From Puffinus mauretanicus (lineage: Eukaryota; Chordata; Aves; Procellariiformes; Procellariidae): a stretch of 64,000 nt of DNA. The stretch is from the NCBI GenBank assembly GCA_023333565.1, contig JAJKFH010000374.1, positions 4,278,001 to 4,342,000 on the forward strand, written 5' to 3'. The translations under genes were made by a program, and so were the position numbers. This document shows, in pieces, positions 38,330 through 50,588 of the stretch. Each line of letters begins with the position of its first letter. Within the stretch, counting starts at the first letter, position 1. Under the pieces are notes generated by a model that was not told the DNA's origin, did no database searches, and saw nothing but the letters and a program-made list of their open reading frames with translations.

Positions 38330-39889
38330 CTCCAAGGGGCATTAAAGCATGCCAAAGTACTGTGTCTGAGTGCTTTGGCCATGACTCTTTCTTTGTATTT
38401 TTAGGTGGACCTTTTACAACTATAATTATTTCTAGAGGGCTTCCTGTTTGTTTAGTATTCTAGTAAAGTCAGAAGATCAGAGCATGACCCCTCTTTGGGA
38501 AGGGCAGGCAGGTGCTGCTGAAAAGAACATTTTCTTGGTCTATTACAGTAACCAAGTAGCAGAATATGTGTGTCTGCATGTTTCTAAAACTTCTTACTTA
38601 TTTACCTCGCTATATATGTAGAAATAATTATCTACAGATCTTCCTTTTCCTTTCCTCCCAACCCTACTCCTTTATCCCCTCAATCGGCCCCCAGTTCTTC
38701 ACTGTTTTCTTTTGTTGTTTATCACTCTTTCTGCACCCTCTTCCCCTCGGAGAACAAGGCTTTTCCAAAATTGATATACTTGACTGGCCCTGCTAACTAC
38801 TTGCTGCAGCCAGCACCAAGCATTCATGCTGCTTCCAAGTGGTACCATTTGGACAAGTACATTTATTTTCCTTTGATGCTTGTTGTGTGAGAAAGCATGC
38901 AGTTGTGATGTCCTGGGGCTGCACCACAGCACTAGATGGACAGTACTTCATTAGCTATTTGCTGTACTTCTAATATCCACTAATGAAGGCTGTAATAGAT
39001 TAGGTGAAAGAGGAGAAGGTGATTCAAAATGAAGCGTGGTGCTATATTTTATTTTGCTATCAGCATCTTGCATGTGTGCTTTTGGAGTGAAAGGGAGAAA
39101 AAAAGATATCGAATTTTCAGATTTAGATTTCTACACTGAAAATTTGAAGAACACTTTCTGATTAGCATCCTTGCTGTCTTGGGCACTTTTTTGAGCAGAG
39201 GCATAATTAACTGTGTAGGTTTGGAACATCCATTAAATGCTGGTGACACGAATGCCAGTGTGATGAAGGAAACTGGAACAGCTGGAACAATGTGGTTAAA
39301 TTATAGCACTTTTCAAAGTATTTTATACCATGTGATAAACAATAGAAAGGCTATTGTTTTCTTTAGAAAAGTGTATGGGATGGTAAGAAGAAAACCCTGT
39401 GGAAGCCATGGATGGTCTTTTCTGTGCAAAAGAGAGAAGTTCTGTGTAGCAAATAGCCTTCCCTGTTAGATCCTAGTTTAGCACAAACTTCGTCAGGATG
39501 CTCTTCAAAATGTGGCGCTAACTCTGTGCATTTGGTTTGTATGTAACATAGGCAAAGAGACAGGTATGTAAAAGGGAGTCCTTGTCTGTTCCTTTTGCTG
39601 CCCTCAAAGTAAATAATCCAGTTTCTGTTTAGTTAACTCATTTTACTCCCCCTAAATTATCCTTAAATTTCCAGTATGGCCAGATCTGGGTTGTTGGATG
39701 TAATACAGCAATATTCCATGAGGGTAGAATTGGAATATCTTCCCTCTGAAAAGTGGTGATGTAATTATGTTATTTATGTGTATGTATATTGTCCTTCCAG
39801 TACACTGTCACATTTGAAACCAATTGAAATCACAGGGAAGTGCAGAAATCTCAGTCAGATCATTAAATCTGCTTTGTGCAGTTTTCACA

Positions 39890-39901
39890 ATATATATATA
39901 T
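39890..39901. repeat. (TA)n run, 12 bp
   Basis: Six AT dinucleotides; a short simple repeat. Confidence 0.85.
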
Positions 39902-42142
39902 CTGGAGAAAACCAAGTCAGTTAAATTATGTTTGGGGAGAATGAACCAGAAATGCTCCATACTATACTTTCTATTCTATTGAGTTAAAACAGCTGTGATA
40001 ATTATAGTGGTTCCTACTCTTGGTGTACAACTTGAAATTCATTAAGAAGTCTTTACACTTCTGAATCCTTTTTGGGAAAAAAGCCAACTGCAAAAAGGTG
40101 CACAGTGTTAGCAGAGACTCCTAACTAAAGCCATAACTACTCAGGACAGGCATCAACTCTGACTAGTTTAATGCATTTTTTTTTCATACTCCTGCATTGT
40201 TTTAAAGGCTTTCTGCTGAGACTTTTTTCTAAAATTACTTCTATATCAGAGGTATGTAATGATTAGTTATGTATGTGGACTATATCTGGAGGAAGAGATG
40301 CTTCCTTCTTAAAGAGCACTGCTAAGAGTTGAAGTGTTGACTCAGTAGTTGGTGTTCCTGTTTTGAGATGGTGTCCCATTAACTGTGTGTTTGGAGGAAG
40401 ATAAGATGGAGGGAAGATAGAATAAAATAATAGAATAGCTAATACTTCTGTGCTTTCTCAGATAATATATACTATACCAGAAGCATGCCTCCTTCCATCT
40501 TCCTTTTTAGCATCCTTTTTAGCTTGGCTAAAACTAATATACAAATAATGACTTCTCCCCACATACATGTCTGCAGATGTTGTGAGGCTTTCTTTGCTGG
40601 TATTTTGGTGAAATTGCTGAGAGGTCCAAAGGATGACTCAACTAGCTGAATGCCTCCAGGAATTGCATTGTGTGATTTACGAGGATTGGTCTCTAATCTT
40701 TAACATAATTTTATGGGATGATAGGGAAGATGAGTTTTACATCACTTTTTTGAAGTATAAATTTAATTCAGCTGTTCATGCTAGCAAAGGTGTAATTGAA
40801 GATATCGATATAGGAACAACTACATCTGTTCTATCCACATGGGATCAAGGGTCAAATCATGGTGTTTTTACAATGCAGAATGAGAGAAAAAAATTAGAAT
40901 GACAGCCACATGAACTCTCAAATGAATGGTCAAATTCAGTGTCTTCAGTGGTGAGATGTATAAAGTATACCCTTTCCCACCAACAGGTTTCCCCATTTAG
41001 GCCAGGTGTGATAAAGATGAGCTACCTGCCACCTGACTTCATCTGAGTAAACCTTTAACCTCTGAAGTTGGAGGTATGACGAAGTGCTGCCTTTGGAAGA
41101 AGTAAGCTTATCAGTTTCTTTCCACATGACTAGACAGTAAACTTCTGCTGGTAAACTGTATTCAGCAGTTGGTGAGGGTCCTCTGCAGTAGGATTCAGAT
41201 GCTTTGTGTAACCCTGACCTGTTTCCTTTTTGCTCCCTAAAATCCCATCAGTGCATCCTCACAGTTACGCTGTCACTGAATTTGTGTGTATCCATTTTTA
41301 CTCCTTTGTTTCAGAAGATGCATTCATAGCAAAAGGCTGACTTCATTCATAAACTAAGGGCTAAGGAGTGGATAGAACCAAGTAGGCTTGCAAATCCACC
41401 ACAATTCATTGCAACCTCTTATGAGGCAATCCAAATGGACAATGATCCAATGAGGTGTTCCAAAGAACACAATTGCTTTCATGTTTAATGTGACTGATGT
41501 TCCTGAATGCCTTTGAAAGCAGAAACAACACTGCTAACTGGGCAGAGTAGTGCCCACTTTCCAGCAGTGCTGATGTCTGGACTACTTTGTATTCCTTATA
41601 AACTGCATTGGAAGTGGCAATTTGTAAATCTGGCACTAGTTTGATCAGAGAAAGGAAGAAAAAATAGTTGCTATAGATAATATAGACTTGTACCTAGAAG
41701 ACTTAAATGAATTGCTTTGCTGTAGCCCATGAACTAGTTTCTTTTACCATCTACCAAGGTGATTTGGGAATCAGCCTAAATAGGAATATACCCAGGCTCA
41801 TTGCTTGGATTTTATTTTAATCATTGATTTCACTAAATGCTGGGTTGCTGTTGGACTTCTCTGGATGAGATTTCCATCAACAGAAAATGAGTTTGTTGGG
41901 ACAGTAGTGAAGAAATACAGTAATTACAAACCAAAGGCATTCAGCAAGCACCAGATCCACTGCATCTGCAAGTTGTAGATATTCAGCAAAATGTCATCTG
42001 TGTGTCAAGTAGGCTTAATATGTGGTACATACTGATTGGGACGTTACCAGCATGTTGGCATGTACCTACCCATTAAATACCCTCAGAAGGCCAAATCCTG
42101 TTCTCATTTTCACCAACATGAAAATAGAGTGACTTTGAACTT

Positions 42143-42688
42143 CATAGAATCATAGAATAGTTGGGTTTGAAGGGACCTTTAAAGGTCAGCTAGTCCAACC
42201 CTCCTGCTGTGGGCAGGCACATCTTCAACTAGATCAGGTTGCTCAGAGCCCCGTCCAACCTGACCTTGAATGTTGCCAAGGATGGGGCATCCACCACCTC
42301 CCTGGGCAACCTGTTCCAGTGTTTTACCACCCTCATTGTAAAAAATTTCTTCCTTATACCTAGTCTAAATCTTCCCTCTTTTAGTTTAAAACCATTCCCC
42401 CTTGTCCTGTCGCAACAGACCCTGCTAAAAAGTTTGTCCTCATCTTTCTTATAAGCCCCTTTTAAGTACTGAAAGGCCGCAATAAGGTCTCCCCGAAGCC
42501 TTCTCTTCTCCAGGCTGAATAACCTCAACTCTCTCAGCCTTTCTTCATAGGAGAGGCGTTCCATCCCCCTGATCATTTTTGTGGCCCTCCTCTGGACCCG
42601 CTCCAACAGGTCCGTGTCTGTCCTGTGCTGAGGGCTCCAGAGCTGGAGGCAGTACTGCAGGTGGGGTCTCACCAGAGGAGAGTAGACT
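42143..42688 (-). mobile_element. CR1 LINE, 5'-truncated 3' end, relatively young
   Basis: The minus-strand element's 3' terminus appears on the plus strand as CATAGAATCATAGAATAG at 42145-42162, two copies of the CR1 octamer. The 3' UTR follows (GGGACCTTTAAAGGTCAGC), then an uninterrupted 147-codon piece of ORF2. Only about 545 bp of a family consensus of roughly 4.5 kb is kept, the usual outcome of incomplete target-primed reverse transcription. Protein-level preservation suggests a younger copy than those at 16 and 57 kb. The 5' boundary coincides with a perfect inverted repeat described separately. Confidence 0.97.
42229..42672 (-). pseudogene. CR1 ORF2 C-terminal fragment
   Basis: The 147 codons correspond to the part of CR1 ORF2 downstream of the reverse-transcriptase core. 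[17 protein letters not shown] (about residues 22-38), [19 protein letters not shown] (about 53-71) and [13 protein letters not shown] (about 114-126) are the recognisable blocks, ending in SNLI and the natural ORF2 stop. No endonuclease or RT catalytic motif is included, so it can encode no active enzyme. The first Met is internal to ORF2 and not a true start. It differs in many residues from the copies at 55.8 and 61 kb, indicating a different CR1 subfamily. Confidence 0.93.
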
Positions 42689-42703
42689 TACTTAGTCTAC
42701 TCT
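42679..42703. repeat. Perfect 10-bp inverted repeat at the CR1 5' junction
   Basis: AGAGTAGACT (42679-42688) and AGTCTACTCT (42694-42703) are perfect reverse complements around a 5-base loop. The left arm is the last recognisable CR1 sequence; the right arm lies just outside. Directly beyond comes a second, smaller inverted pair, GCACTAC (42707-42713) and GTAGTGC (42724-42730). The placement suggests foldback synthesis when the CR1 5' end was joined, although chance cannot be excluded. Confidence 0.8.
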
Positions 42704-43045
42704 GTGGCACTACTAACTTAGTGGTAGTGCTCTAAAATTACAGCAACACTATGACTTTGAAAGCTGGCTATCTGCAGATGCTTTCTTTCCATTAGTAAGA
42801 TGGACTATACATCCTGTAAGTTCCTTTGATATCTCTGATCATTGTGATTAAACTGTACTTTATCTCACCACATCAGATGACTATGCCTGATATCCTGAGC
42901 ACTGACAGAATGACATTTATGTAATTTGGCTTGTTGATGTGTGATGTCTGACAGACATACAGGGGATACCTTCCTTTTCATATATGATGCACCCTGCAAT
43001 ACTCTGTGTGGTGTTGTAGGGAAGTATTATGCAGGGAAGATGCGC

Positions 43046-43057
43046 TTTTTTTTTTTT
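43046..43057. repeat. Poly(T) run, T12
   Basis: Homopolymer of 12 T in unique sequence. Confidence 0.8.
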
Positions 43058-43724
43058 AATGCAATAGCTGAATGAACTGTTGTGGAATCACAGAAGCCCT
43101 CCAAATCCCTCATGTTGACCATGCAAAGTTTAGACTTAAGCTTCTGTTCAGGGATAAGACTTTTCAGTAGCTCTCAAGCAGCCTAATCCACCAACCTGAG
43201 TGAGACCCAATCTGAACTGTCACAGAGTACAGTTTGAGTTCTCACCTCAATCCTTCACTGATATCTGAGAGAAGACAGGAGGAAGTCTCCAAATTTCTGT
43301 ACTCATGTTGTACTTATCCCTTCTCCTTGGGAAACAGGGCAATTTGCTGAGAAAGAAGGAAAAACATAATAAGGATCTAAGATTTATCCCACAGTAGACT
43401 CATAATCCTAATGCTGGCCATATGTGATTATGTAACTACAGCATAATTGCATCTCAATGTTAAATATCAATTTTTGAGATCTTGTATGTCTGCAAGATTC
43501 CTCGATATTATTATTAATGCAGGGAAGATTAAAGATGAGTTGCCATCTACCTCTGCATTTTTTGTGTTTCCTGATCAGCCAGTAATTTAGGTGTCCACTG
43601 TTGGCCATTGAATTGCACTTGATAAAGCACACCATTGCCATCGTAGTTGCTGGCTATCAGGTATCAGTGGGCTTAAAGTATGGCATTACTGAAGAAGATA
43701 TGGTCTCTGCCTCAAACTGTTTAG

Positions 43725-43822
43725 AAAAAAAACCCAAACAAACAAACACCCCTCCCCCAAACAAAAAAACCTCTTAAACAAACAAAAACCCCATGCACCA
43801 CTTACCCCCCACCCCCCTCCTT
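43725..43822 (+). repeat. C/A-rich low-complexity tract
   Basis: Almost only A and C on the plus strand, with repeated AAAC units at 43735-43795 and then C runs to about 43822. Strand asymmetry is extreme (almost no G). It resembles a decayed (AAAC)n microsatellite with C-run expansions. Confidence 0.8.
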
Positions 43823-44207
43823 AAACAGGCATTGAAAAGATCCTGGGGATGTAAGTAGGAAGTGGTAAAATGTTTACTAGAGTAGGTAAGAACATAAGGC
43901 TGGGCTTTGCATTGGCAGCCTTAGCAGGACTAAGGAATTCAGGAGTTGCTATTCCTGAATTGCTCTCTGTTAGTTTTCATTAGCGAAATTACAGGAAAGA
44001 AGGCAAGACACTTGTGGACAGAGCTGGCAACTGGATTGTACCAATTCTGTGGATGAGTGGAAGTTCTCCATTAGCGCTAATCCAATAGCACTGATCTTCA
44101 GGGAAAAGAGGCAGGTTTGACGCTCACCTGTCTCTGTCCTGTTTTATGGAAGTAAAGTGTCTTATAGCCTTAGGCTGCATAATTTGTGCCTCATCGGTAT
44201 TTAGGTA

Positions 44208-44217
44208 GTTGCGCAAC
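44208..44217. promoter_or_regulatory. C/EBP-type palindrome
   Basis: GTTGCGCAAC is a perfect 10-bp palindrome containing TTGCGCAA, the optimal C/EBP dimer site. Its CpG dinucleotide is notable in a CpG-poor region, because CpGs decay quickly when unconstrained. Function is not demonstrated. Confidence 0.25.
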
Positions 44218-47200
44218 ACATGGGTTCACTTTTCCCCCCCCCAAGTTTTCTCACAGCAGGTAGTCTTTCTTGCTAGAGGAGGGGGCAGCTTCTTTCAGCT
44301 GCTGCTGCAAAGGAATTCACTAAGGTCTTGGCATTTGCACTGCGATGTTAGAGAGCAAGAGGAAAAGACTGGGAAAGCGCCCAATCACTAAGACCTTTAG
44401 AATCAGACTATATTTTCCAAGCAGCTGTCGATGGAGTGTGTGTGAGATTATTATTGTTTGCAGAAGCTTTATTGATCTTGGCTTTGAAACCCGGAAATCT
44501 GTTTACAAGAGCCTATAAAAATGAACGGCTACTTCTTTTGCTGAAGGTTAACACACTGTGTTTGTTTAATTGAATTGAAATGGCTTTGTGTTGTCTAAAT
44601 ATCAGTGTTATTGAATTTTTGAGTGATTCTAGATTCTCCTAGTTGGGTAAAAATATATAGATAAAAAGCAATATGTTAAAAGGGGGTGCTATCCACTTCA
44701 TTAAAATAAGATAAACATAGATCTGAAGAGAAACACTATTGCCTTTGACACAGTTGGCTACATGAGAAGGTCCTTTCAGGTTTCCAAGTCTGTTTTGGTT
44801 TTTTTTTCTACAGTTTGTGTTATTTGCATCTGTGTTTCTTTGGAAACAGTAGAAAGAAAGGAAGAAATGCAGAAGGCCAAAAGTGGTACCTTTGGAATAT
44901 CCAGCTCTTCCAGAAAATTGCTTGATGGAAGGAGGATCTTACTGTAGTGAAATGGGAAGGCTTATATTTATTTATAGCTTCCTGATTGCAACAAGAAAGC
45001 TGGAAACTTGTGGTACTGCTTGGCTGTACTGAGTTCTTCCGTGGACTGCTGTGGGCATTTTCCCCATCTGGTTTTCTTGTTCTGAAACCAGTTTATCACC
45101 CATTTGGCTTTCAGTTTCATTACATAGCTTTTTCTTTGCCCTGCAATTTGTCAGGTAAATGTAATGTGTGTTGCTGACTGTACTGTAAGCTTAAGACACA
45201 AAGACTTAATACAGAAGCAGAGTTTACTAAAACATGTACATAGGTGGGTCATGATATTTGTTTTGCAGCCATTTGTTTTCCTCCAGATATTGTATTGACA
45301 GGCTTTCTTAAAAAGACCTTAGTTTTTGTCATGATCTGATTAAACATGGGAGTGTGTTTGAAAACTGCCATCATCCAGGATGCACCAGGATAGGCTTAGA
45401 GGCAGTTTTTTTCCCCAGACCCTTCACCATGTATTTAGCTGTCTATAATATGTTTTGCCTATATCTATAAATGGATCAGAATGTTGCTGAAATAAGTGTT
45501 GCATAAACACAGCAGGAAAAGATTGCCTGTGTCTTGATTATACCCTCAGTTATGTCTCTTGTGCTCCGCCTACTGTCAAGCTATTCTCTGTTAGGGACTT
45601 TCTTTCCACTTCAGTGTCCCCTTCGTTGTCCTCTCCTCTGGGTGCTGGACAGTTACACATGACAGAGACCAGTGACTGCAGCTCACAAGTGACCGCTGAC
45701 TGCAACATCTGCCTCTCTTCAGTTAATGACTATTTTCAGGTTTTGTGTCTCTACACCAATCTGTACGTGTAGAGAGACTACAAGATTGGAAGCTAAAAGG
45801 GAATAAACAGAAAATGGCCAAGAGGGTGAAGAGAGGTATATTTTAATCTCTATGAGAAATCAGAATATTTAGCACCAAGCCAGCAAGTGTATCTTTTTTC
45901 AGCCCAACACCATGAATGCTCACTGTATTTATTTATTTATAGAATTACTGTGAATTTCCTCCACCCATTTGCTGAGAGCTCAAACAGAGCAGTGGTGTTC
46001 CCCAGGGAATATAAAGTTACACAGATCATTGCTCTCTGTCAGGGCTTTCAAATCTCACAATGCTCTTGATAAGGTTTGTTCATGAAACAGGTTCATCATC
46101 TATTAAATGTGTTCTCCAGGGAATGGTTGATAATATAAAATTAAATGAGAGCTGAACACAGAGGATATCCTGAGCAGCTGTATCCCTCTGGCTAAAATCT
46201 TCTATTAGTAGATGCTACTTAAATAAAGGTGAAAGGAATACTAGCAGTTACAGATAATAAACCCAAAAAGATTCTTTGAACCCTTCTCTGTATCAATGTG
46301 GTCTTCATTGGAGCTTTTTAAATCTTTGTCCTACTATAGCTTAAATAACTCTGTCGTGAAGACTAATGCTATAAAAAGAAATAAATTAAGTTAGAGGCTT
46401 ATTTGAAATCCTTTCCAAACGTTAAAGGTCCTGTTTCAAAGACTTTGATCTCAATAGGTTTTAGATCAAACAAAGACTGTAGGTTCGATCCTTTCGTGAC
46501 TTGCATATCTGGAACTTGAAGGGGTGGAAAAGCAGTGAATTTCAATTTGCATGTTCAAAATGCAGTGCATACAAGGAAGGGTGAAGATGTGATAGATGCT
46601 TACTCTTTTGATTTGCCTTGAGGAAGTCTCAACTGAGAAACAGTGCCTCTTCTTGATGCATTGAAGTTCTATGGAAGATCTGCAGTTGAGTTCATTATGT
46701 GCAGGAACAGCACCTGCTTGGGTAGGGAGGGAAGGACATTGTCAGAAGGATCCCAGATGGCTTAGAATTGTATTTATTTTGTAATTGAACGTTTGTTTTG
46801 TCTGTTTGTGGTAAATATGTTGGTAAGTACAACGTTGCATTATTTCCAGTAACAAGGAAATCTTTTTTTTTAACTCCCAGGTGATGCTGCAATTACATTT
46901 GCAGTGAGAGTTGAAGTGAATGCTCTTTAGGAATACTTATTTTTAAGGTTGGGATTTAGCAGTCTTACAGATTAGTTAGGTGTCAGTAGTAATAAATGTT
47001 TATGTATTATAGAATGAACAGGTGAAAACTGTCAACTTTCTCTCAGTGGATCTGTCCATATTGCAAGATTTTTATTTTTATTTTTGTTGATAATCCCAGC
47101 AGAGGATCACAGGGTGAGCTCCAAAGGATGCTTGTGCTGTTAAAGGTCTGACCACAATGATGTGAATATAGGAAACACACTGCCTGCTTTTTTTCCCCCA

Positions 47201-49391
47201 ATCCATACATATAAAACTCTATAAACCTCCACAGGTTTTTAAGCAAGCTAAGCTATTTAGTTAGTCATTCCTCCTTTAGACCTAAGCTTGAGGATTTTTT
47301 TTCTCAGCTGGGGAGAGCATCACTAGTCCTTAAGTCAGCATACTGTTGGAGCTCCCTGCTTTCCTTGGAGATTACATATACTGTCTGTTGCTCTAGAAGA
47401 AACCAAAAACTCTATGCTCGGGCCTTCTTGGGCAAAAGAAACCTTTCACCACACGGTTGACCATTCCTAGTCCTATCTGAAAACTAGAGGGAAGATTAGA
47501 AATATTTACATGGTAACATAAAGCTTCCATCAAAAGGCATGACACTTTTGGTGCATCTTTCTCCCCACCTTCAATATTTTCTGAGCTAAATATCTGTGTA
47601 TGAGTGTAATGTGTTCAAATGGTTGAACATACAATTTTCTATTGTTCTTGGTAATAAGAAGATTCCTGCACACTGTGGTATAACCATATTTGTGAACCAG
47701 TTTTAGGTGATTTATAATAAATATGAGGATCTGTGTTTTTTCTAAAGACGGAAATTATTCCACATTATTTTTCTCTCTAAACTGACAATGTGCGCAGAAG
47801 TGGTCTGTCATATCTTAGACTTCACAAACAGATGCTTTGTCCACAAGGAGATTATACTTCCCATGTGGAAAATACAGGGTTATATTTCCTTTGATTGTCA
47901 CAAGGTGCTCTGAACGGAAGTCTTTGTTCTCCAGTTTTTCTATGGTCTCTATTTGGACAGTTTGGGGAGAAAATGGGATTTAGATAACCTTCCTGGGTGG
48001 AAAACAGGACAACAGCAGAATTTTCTTTGATGTGTTTGGAAAACTTCTAGTTCTGGGCTTCAGAAAGAAGGCAAGAAACAGTAGCTGAGCCTCTTCTATG
48101 CCATGCAGATAACTTGGGTTACAGTACAGATGTTTGAATTTTATGTCTCTTGCAGACATCCCACAAATTAATTTTCTGTTTTGATTTGGAAACAATTTTT
48201 GTTGTTCTCTAGCGAAAACCTCTACAAATGAGTCAAAAAGAAAACCTTTGGGTTAAAATAAATCTCCGTTCAGCAATAGCTAATTAGATGTTCCAGACCA
48301 TTCTGCTGCAGGGCTCTGCGGCATCGTTTCCAGTTCAGTGCATTTCTGTATGCACCCTTTCTCCTCTTAAGCAGCAGGTTTTTTGACTGTATTTTTTGTA
48401 ATTGTTGTATAGCTTGTTGCTTCTACTAATTCCCATGCAGAAACTGCACTTGCAGGGTAATATAACAGGGGTCTGTGTAGTAAGATACAATGCCTCAGTG
48501 GAAAACCACCTCAGGGCTCCCAGTCCGAGCAGCAGGGAGCAGAGGTTAGGGGTCTGCATTACAGTTATTGCAGTCAAAGTAGTACCCACTGAATCTTAAA
48601 GGTCAAATTTCTTGGGATTACTAAGGACTCTTCTGTGCAACTCTCATTCCATGAAAATGGGTTTGTCACTTCTACTATTGGTGCTTCTTTCTCATCAGAA
48701 GCTGTAACTTTCTGATATCGGCATAGACCCCTATCAAAATGGCTGAGATATTGTAAGGAGCAGACAGGGTTCTCTGGCTTTCAAACTTTTGACCATTGAG
48801 TTACTGTCAAAAAATTATCAGGAAATATCATAAATGCATCATACGGCTTCTAAAAAGAAACAAATCTGATAGTACTGTTGTTCTGCAGACCAATTTCAGA
48901 TAGTCTTTATGAACTCCTAAGCCACCTTTGGGATCCCTGTCTTGGAGCTGGAAATTCTGAATTCTTTCTCTACTGTCTCGCTGAATTTGCGGTGCTTGGT
49001 AAATCATGTGGGGCCAAAGAGATGCTGCGCTACTGCACTTCTTAATATAGTGTACTGGGAATTGCAGGTTCTTCTGGAAGTGTGGACCACTGAGGTCCTT
49101 TTTCCCTGACTGTCAAATAGGGATATTATTTATTCTTTCTAAGCACTATGAAATATTAGAAAGAAAAATGTATGTGAATTGTACAGTGTTGTTATGATTC
49201 CAAGTTGGAAATCGTAATCACGTTTTATAAAGACAGTGTCATGCAAGTGTTTTTAATAACAAAAAAAGTGGAAGGTGACCTCGTAGTCTTTGTCGGAATT
49301 CACTTTAACGAAATGTGGCTGAGCAAGGAGATTGCTGAACCTGTATGATGGCTTCATGGGGGTGCTGGGATTTGCCCTGTTGGGTGCAAAA

Positions 49392-49702
49392 AGCTGGTGC
49401 GTCTGGGATCTGTTTGGCTGTTCCCATTATCATTCATGACTCTGATTGCTCATCTTCTTGGCAACCTCACCTGGGAGAGCCAGGAGTGAAAACAATTCAA
49501 AGGTGAACTTAGTTCTCAGCCCTAGAAATTCATGACTCGGTAGCAGGCAGTGTGGTTAAAACCTTTGTGGCTTCTCCCTATGATAAGCCTGCAAGCAAAT
49601 GTCCTTTTTCAGGGCTGTGTCAACTGATGAAATTTCAGCAGTTCTAAATATGCTAGCAAAGAAAGACCTTTAAAATCTCAGCAATGTGCCCTTGTCTGCT
49701 CC
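49392..49702 (+). repeat. Duplicated about 310-bp element, copy 1
   Basis: Begins with AGCTGGTGCGTCTGGGATC and ends with GTGCCCTTGTCTGCTC. It is matched base for base, with a few small gaps, by 50589-50895 in the same orientation. Aligning by eye gives about 23 substitutions and a few indels in about 305 aligned bases, roughly 92% identity. The longest near-perfect block covers TCATCTTCTTGGCAACCTC through TCTCAGCCCTAGAAAT in both. It has no open frame, no CR1 sequence and no poly(A) tail. Candidate origins are a local segmental duplication or two insertions of an unrecognised repeat. Weak similarity may extend left to GGCTGAGCAAGG near 49317. Confidence 0.95.
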
Positions 49703-50588
49703 TTGCCCCCCAGATTGGGTGCCTGGAGTCAATGCAAACAGATAGCAAAAAGAAATCATAAATACTTTTTGTCTGTTGTGAGCTAGTTGTCTTCTCTTTG
49801 CTGATCTCGCTGAAGGCATGTGTATGCGCGCACACGTGTGGTAGTATATCTCAAAAATCTTGTATTTATAAGATTTCATTATCATGTTCTCTTGATAATT
49901 GTTTTCTGAGTAATAAGGAGCCATAGAAAACCACTTTGCTTAAATTATAAGATCAGGTTCTGTTTCTAAACATGCTTTTTATTACAGATTCCTGGGAGTC
50001 ATTCATTGCCCTTAATGAATAGTTTTAGGCCATTTCTTTATGTGCCAACACAGATTTGAAAAGGAATGTATTATTTCCTTTTTCCTTTAATTTCAAATGA
50101 GATATTACTTACTGGCTAGAAAGGCTCGTGTCTCTGGGGATATTAATACAAAGCATGCGATTTCCCCGTCTATAACTTTGAGTGACACATGGCTTATCCA
50201 GTCAGTGTGTAGTAATCCTTTACACTTGTCACGTGCTTACTGGTACCCACAAACATACGCCCTCTAGACTACTAAGTACTTCAAAAATAAAATAAAAAAT
50301 TTAAAAAGTTGCAGCTTGTTGTTTCAGTTGATGTGATGAAGTGGCCAGAAAGATTTTCTTACTAAGGTAAGATGGTGTGTTTTTTTACTTTTTCCATATG
50401 GAAAAATAGGAATGCAGAATTATGTTCCTAATTCTGATCTTTGTGTCCAGCCCACAGTTCTGTGCTTTGTAGCACAGAGAGAAAAACTGCTTCCCTACAG
50501 ATAATATGGAGGCTGAACAAGCACTGCTCCATGACATTGCATTAGCCCGTAAAGGCTTAGTGCTGTGTCTGTGCAGAACAGAAGCAGA
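49703..50588. other. Unique spacer between the two 310-bp repeats
   Basis: About 886 bp without a gene. It contains a 24-bp perfectly alternating pyrimidine-purine tract at 49817-49840. The bases just after copy 1 show no tRNA-complementary primer-binding site I can recognise. The bases just before copy 2 are only mildly purine-rich. This does not favour reading the pair as LTRs. Confidence 0.6.
49817..49840. repeat. Alternating pyrimidine-purine tract (Z-DNA potential)
   Basis: 24 consecutive bases alternate pyrimidine and purine without exception, including the CG-rich core TGCGCGCACACGTGTG (49825-49840). Such tracts can adopt left-handed DNA under negative supercoiling. It lies between the two copies of the 310-bp repeat. 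Confidence 0.8.

Larger units (their letters stand above)
34973..42140. other. Unique non-coding DNA
   Basis: No gene or clear interspersed repeat recognised. Longest frame 107 codons (36663-36986, plus), lysine-rich at its end and unlike any protein I know. A T12 run lies at 38318-38329 and an alternating TA run at 39890-39901. The CR1 at 42143 bounds the interval. Confidence 0.5.
42731..49390. other. Unique non-coding DNA
   Basis: No gene recognised; longest frames are under 90 codons. It contains a T12 run (43046-43057), a C/A-rich tract (43725-43822) and a perfect C/EBP-type dyad (44208-44217) in a block (about 44100-44620) whose texture hints at a conserved non-coding element. Nothing else stood out. 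Confidence 0.5.

Noticed and set aside
46482..46495. AGGTTCGATCCTTT, similar to a tRNA T-loop
   Set aside because: No matching acceptor, D or anticodon arms could be folded around it.
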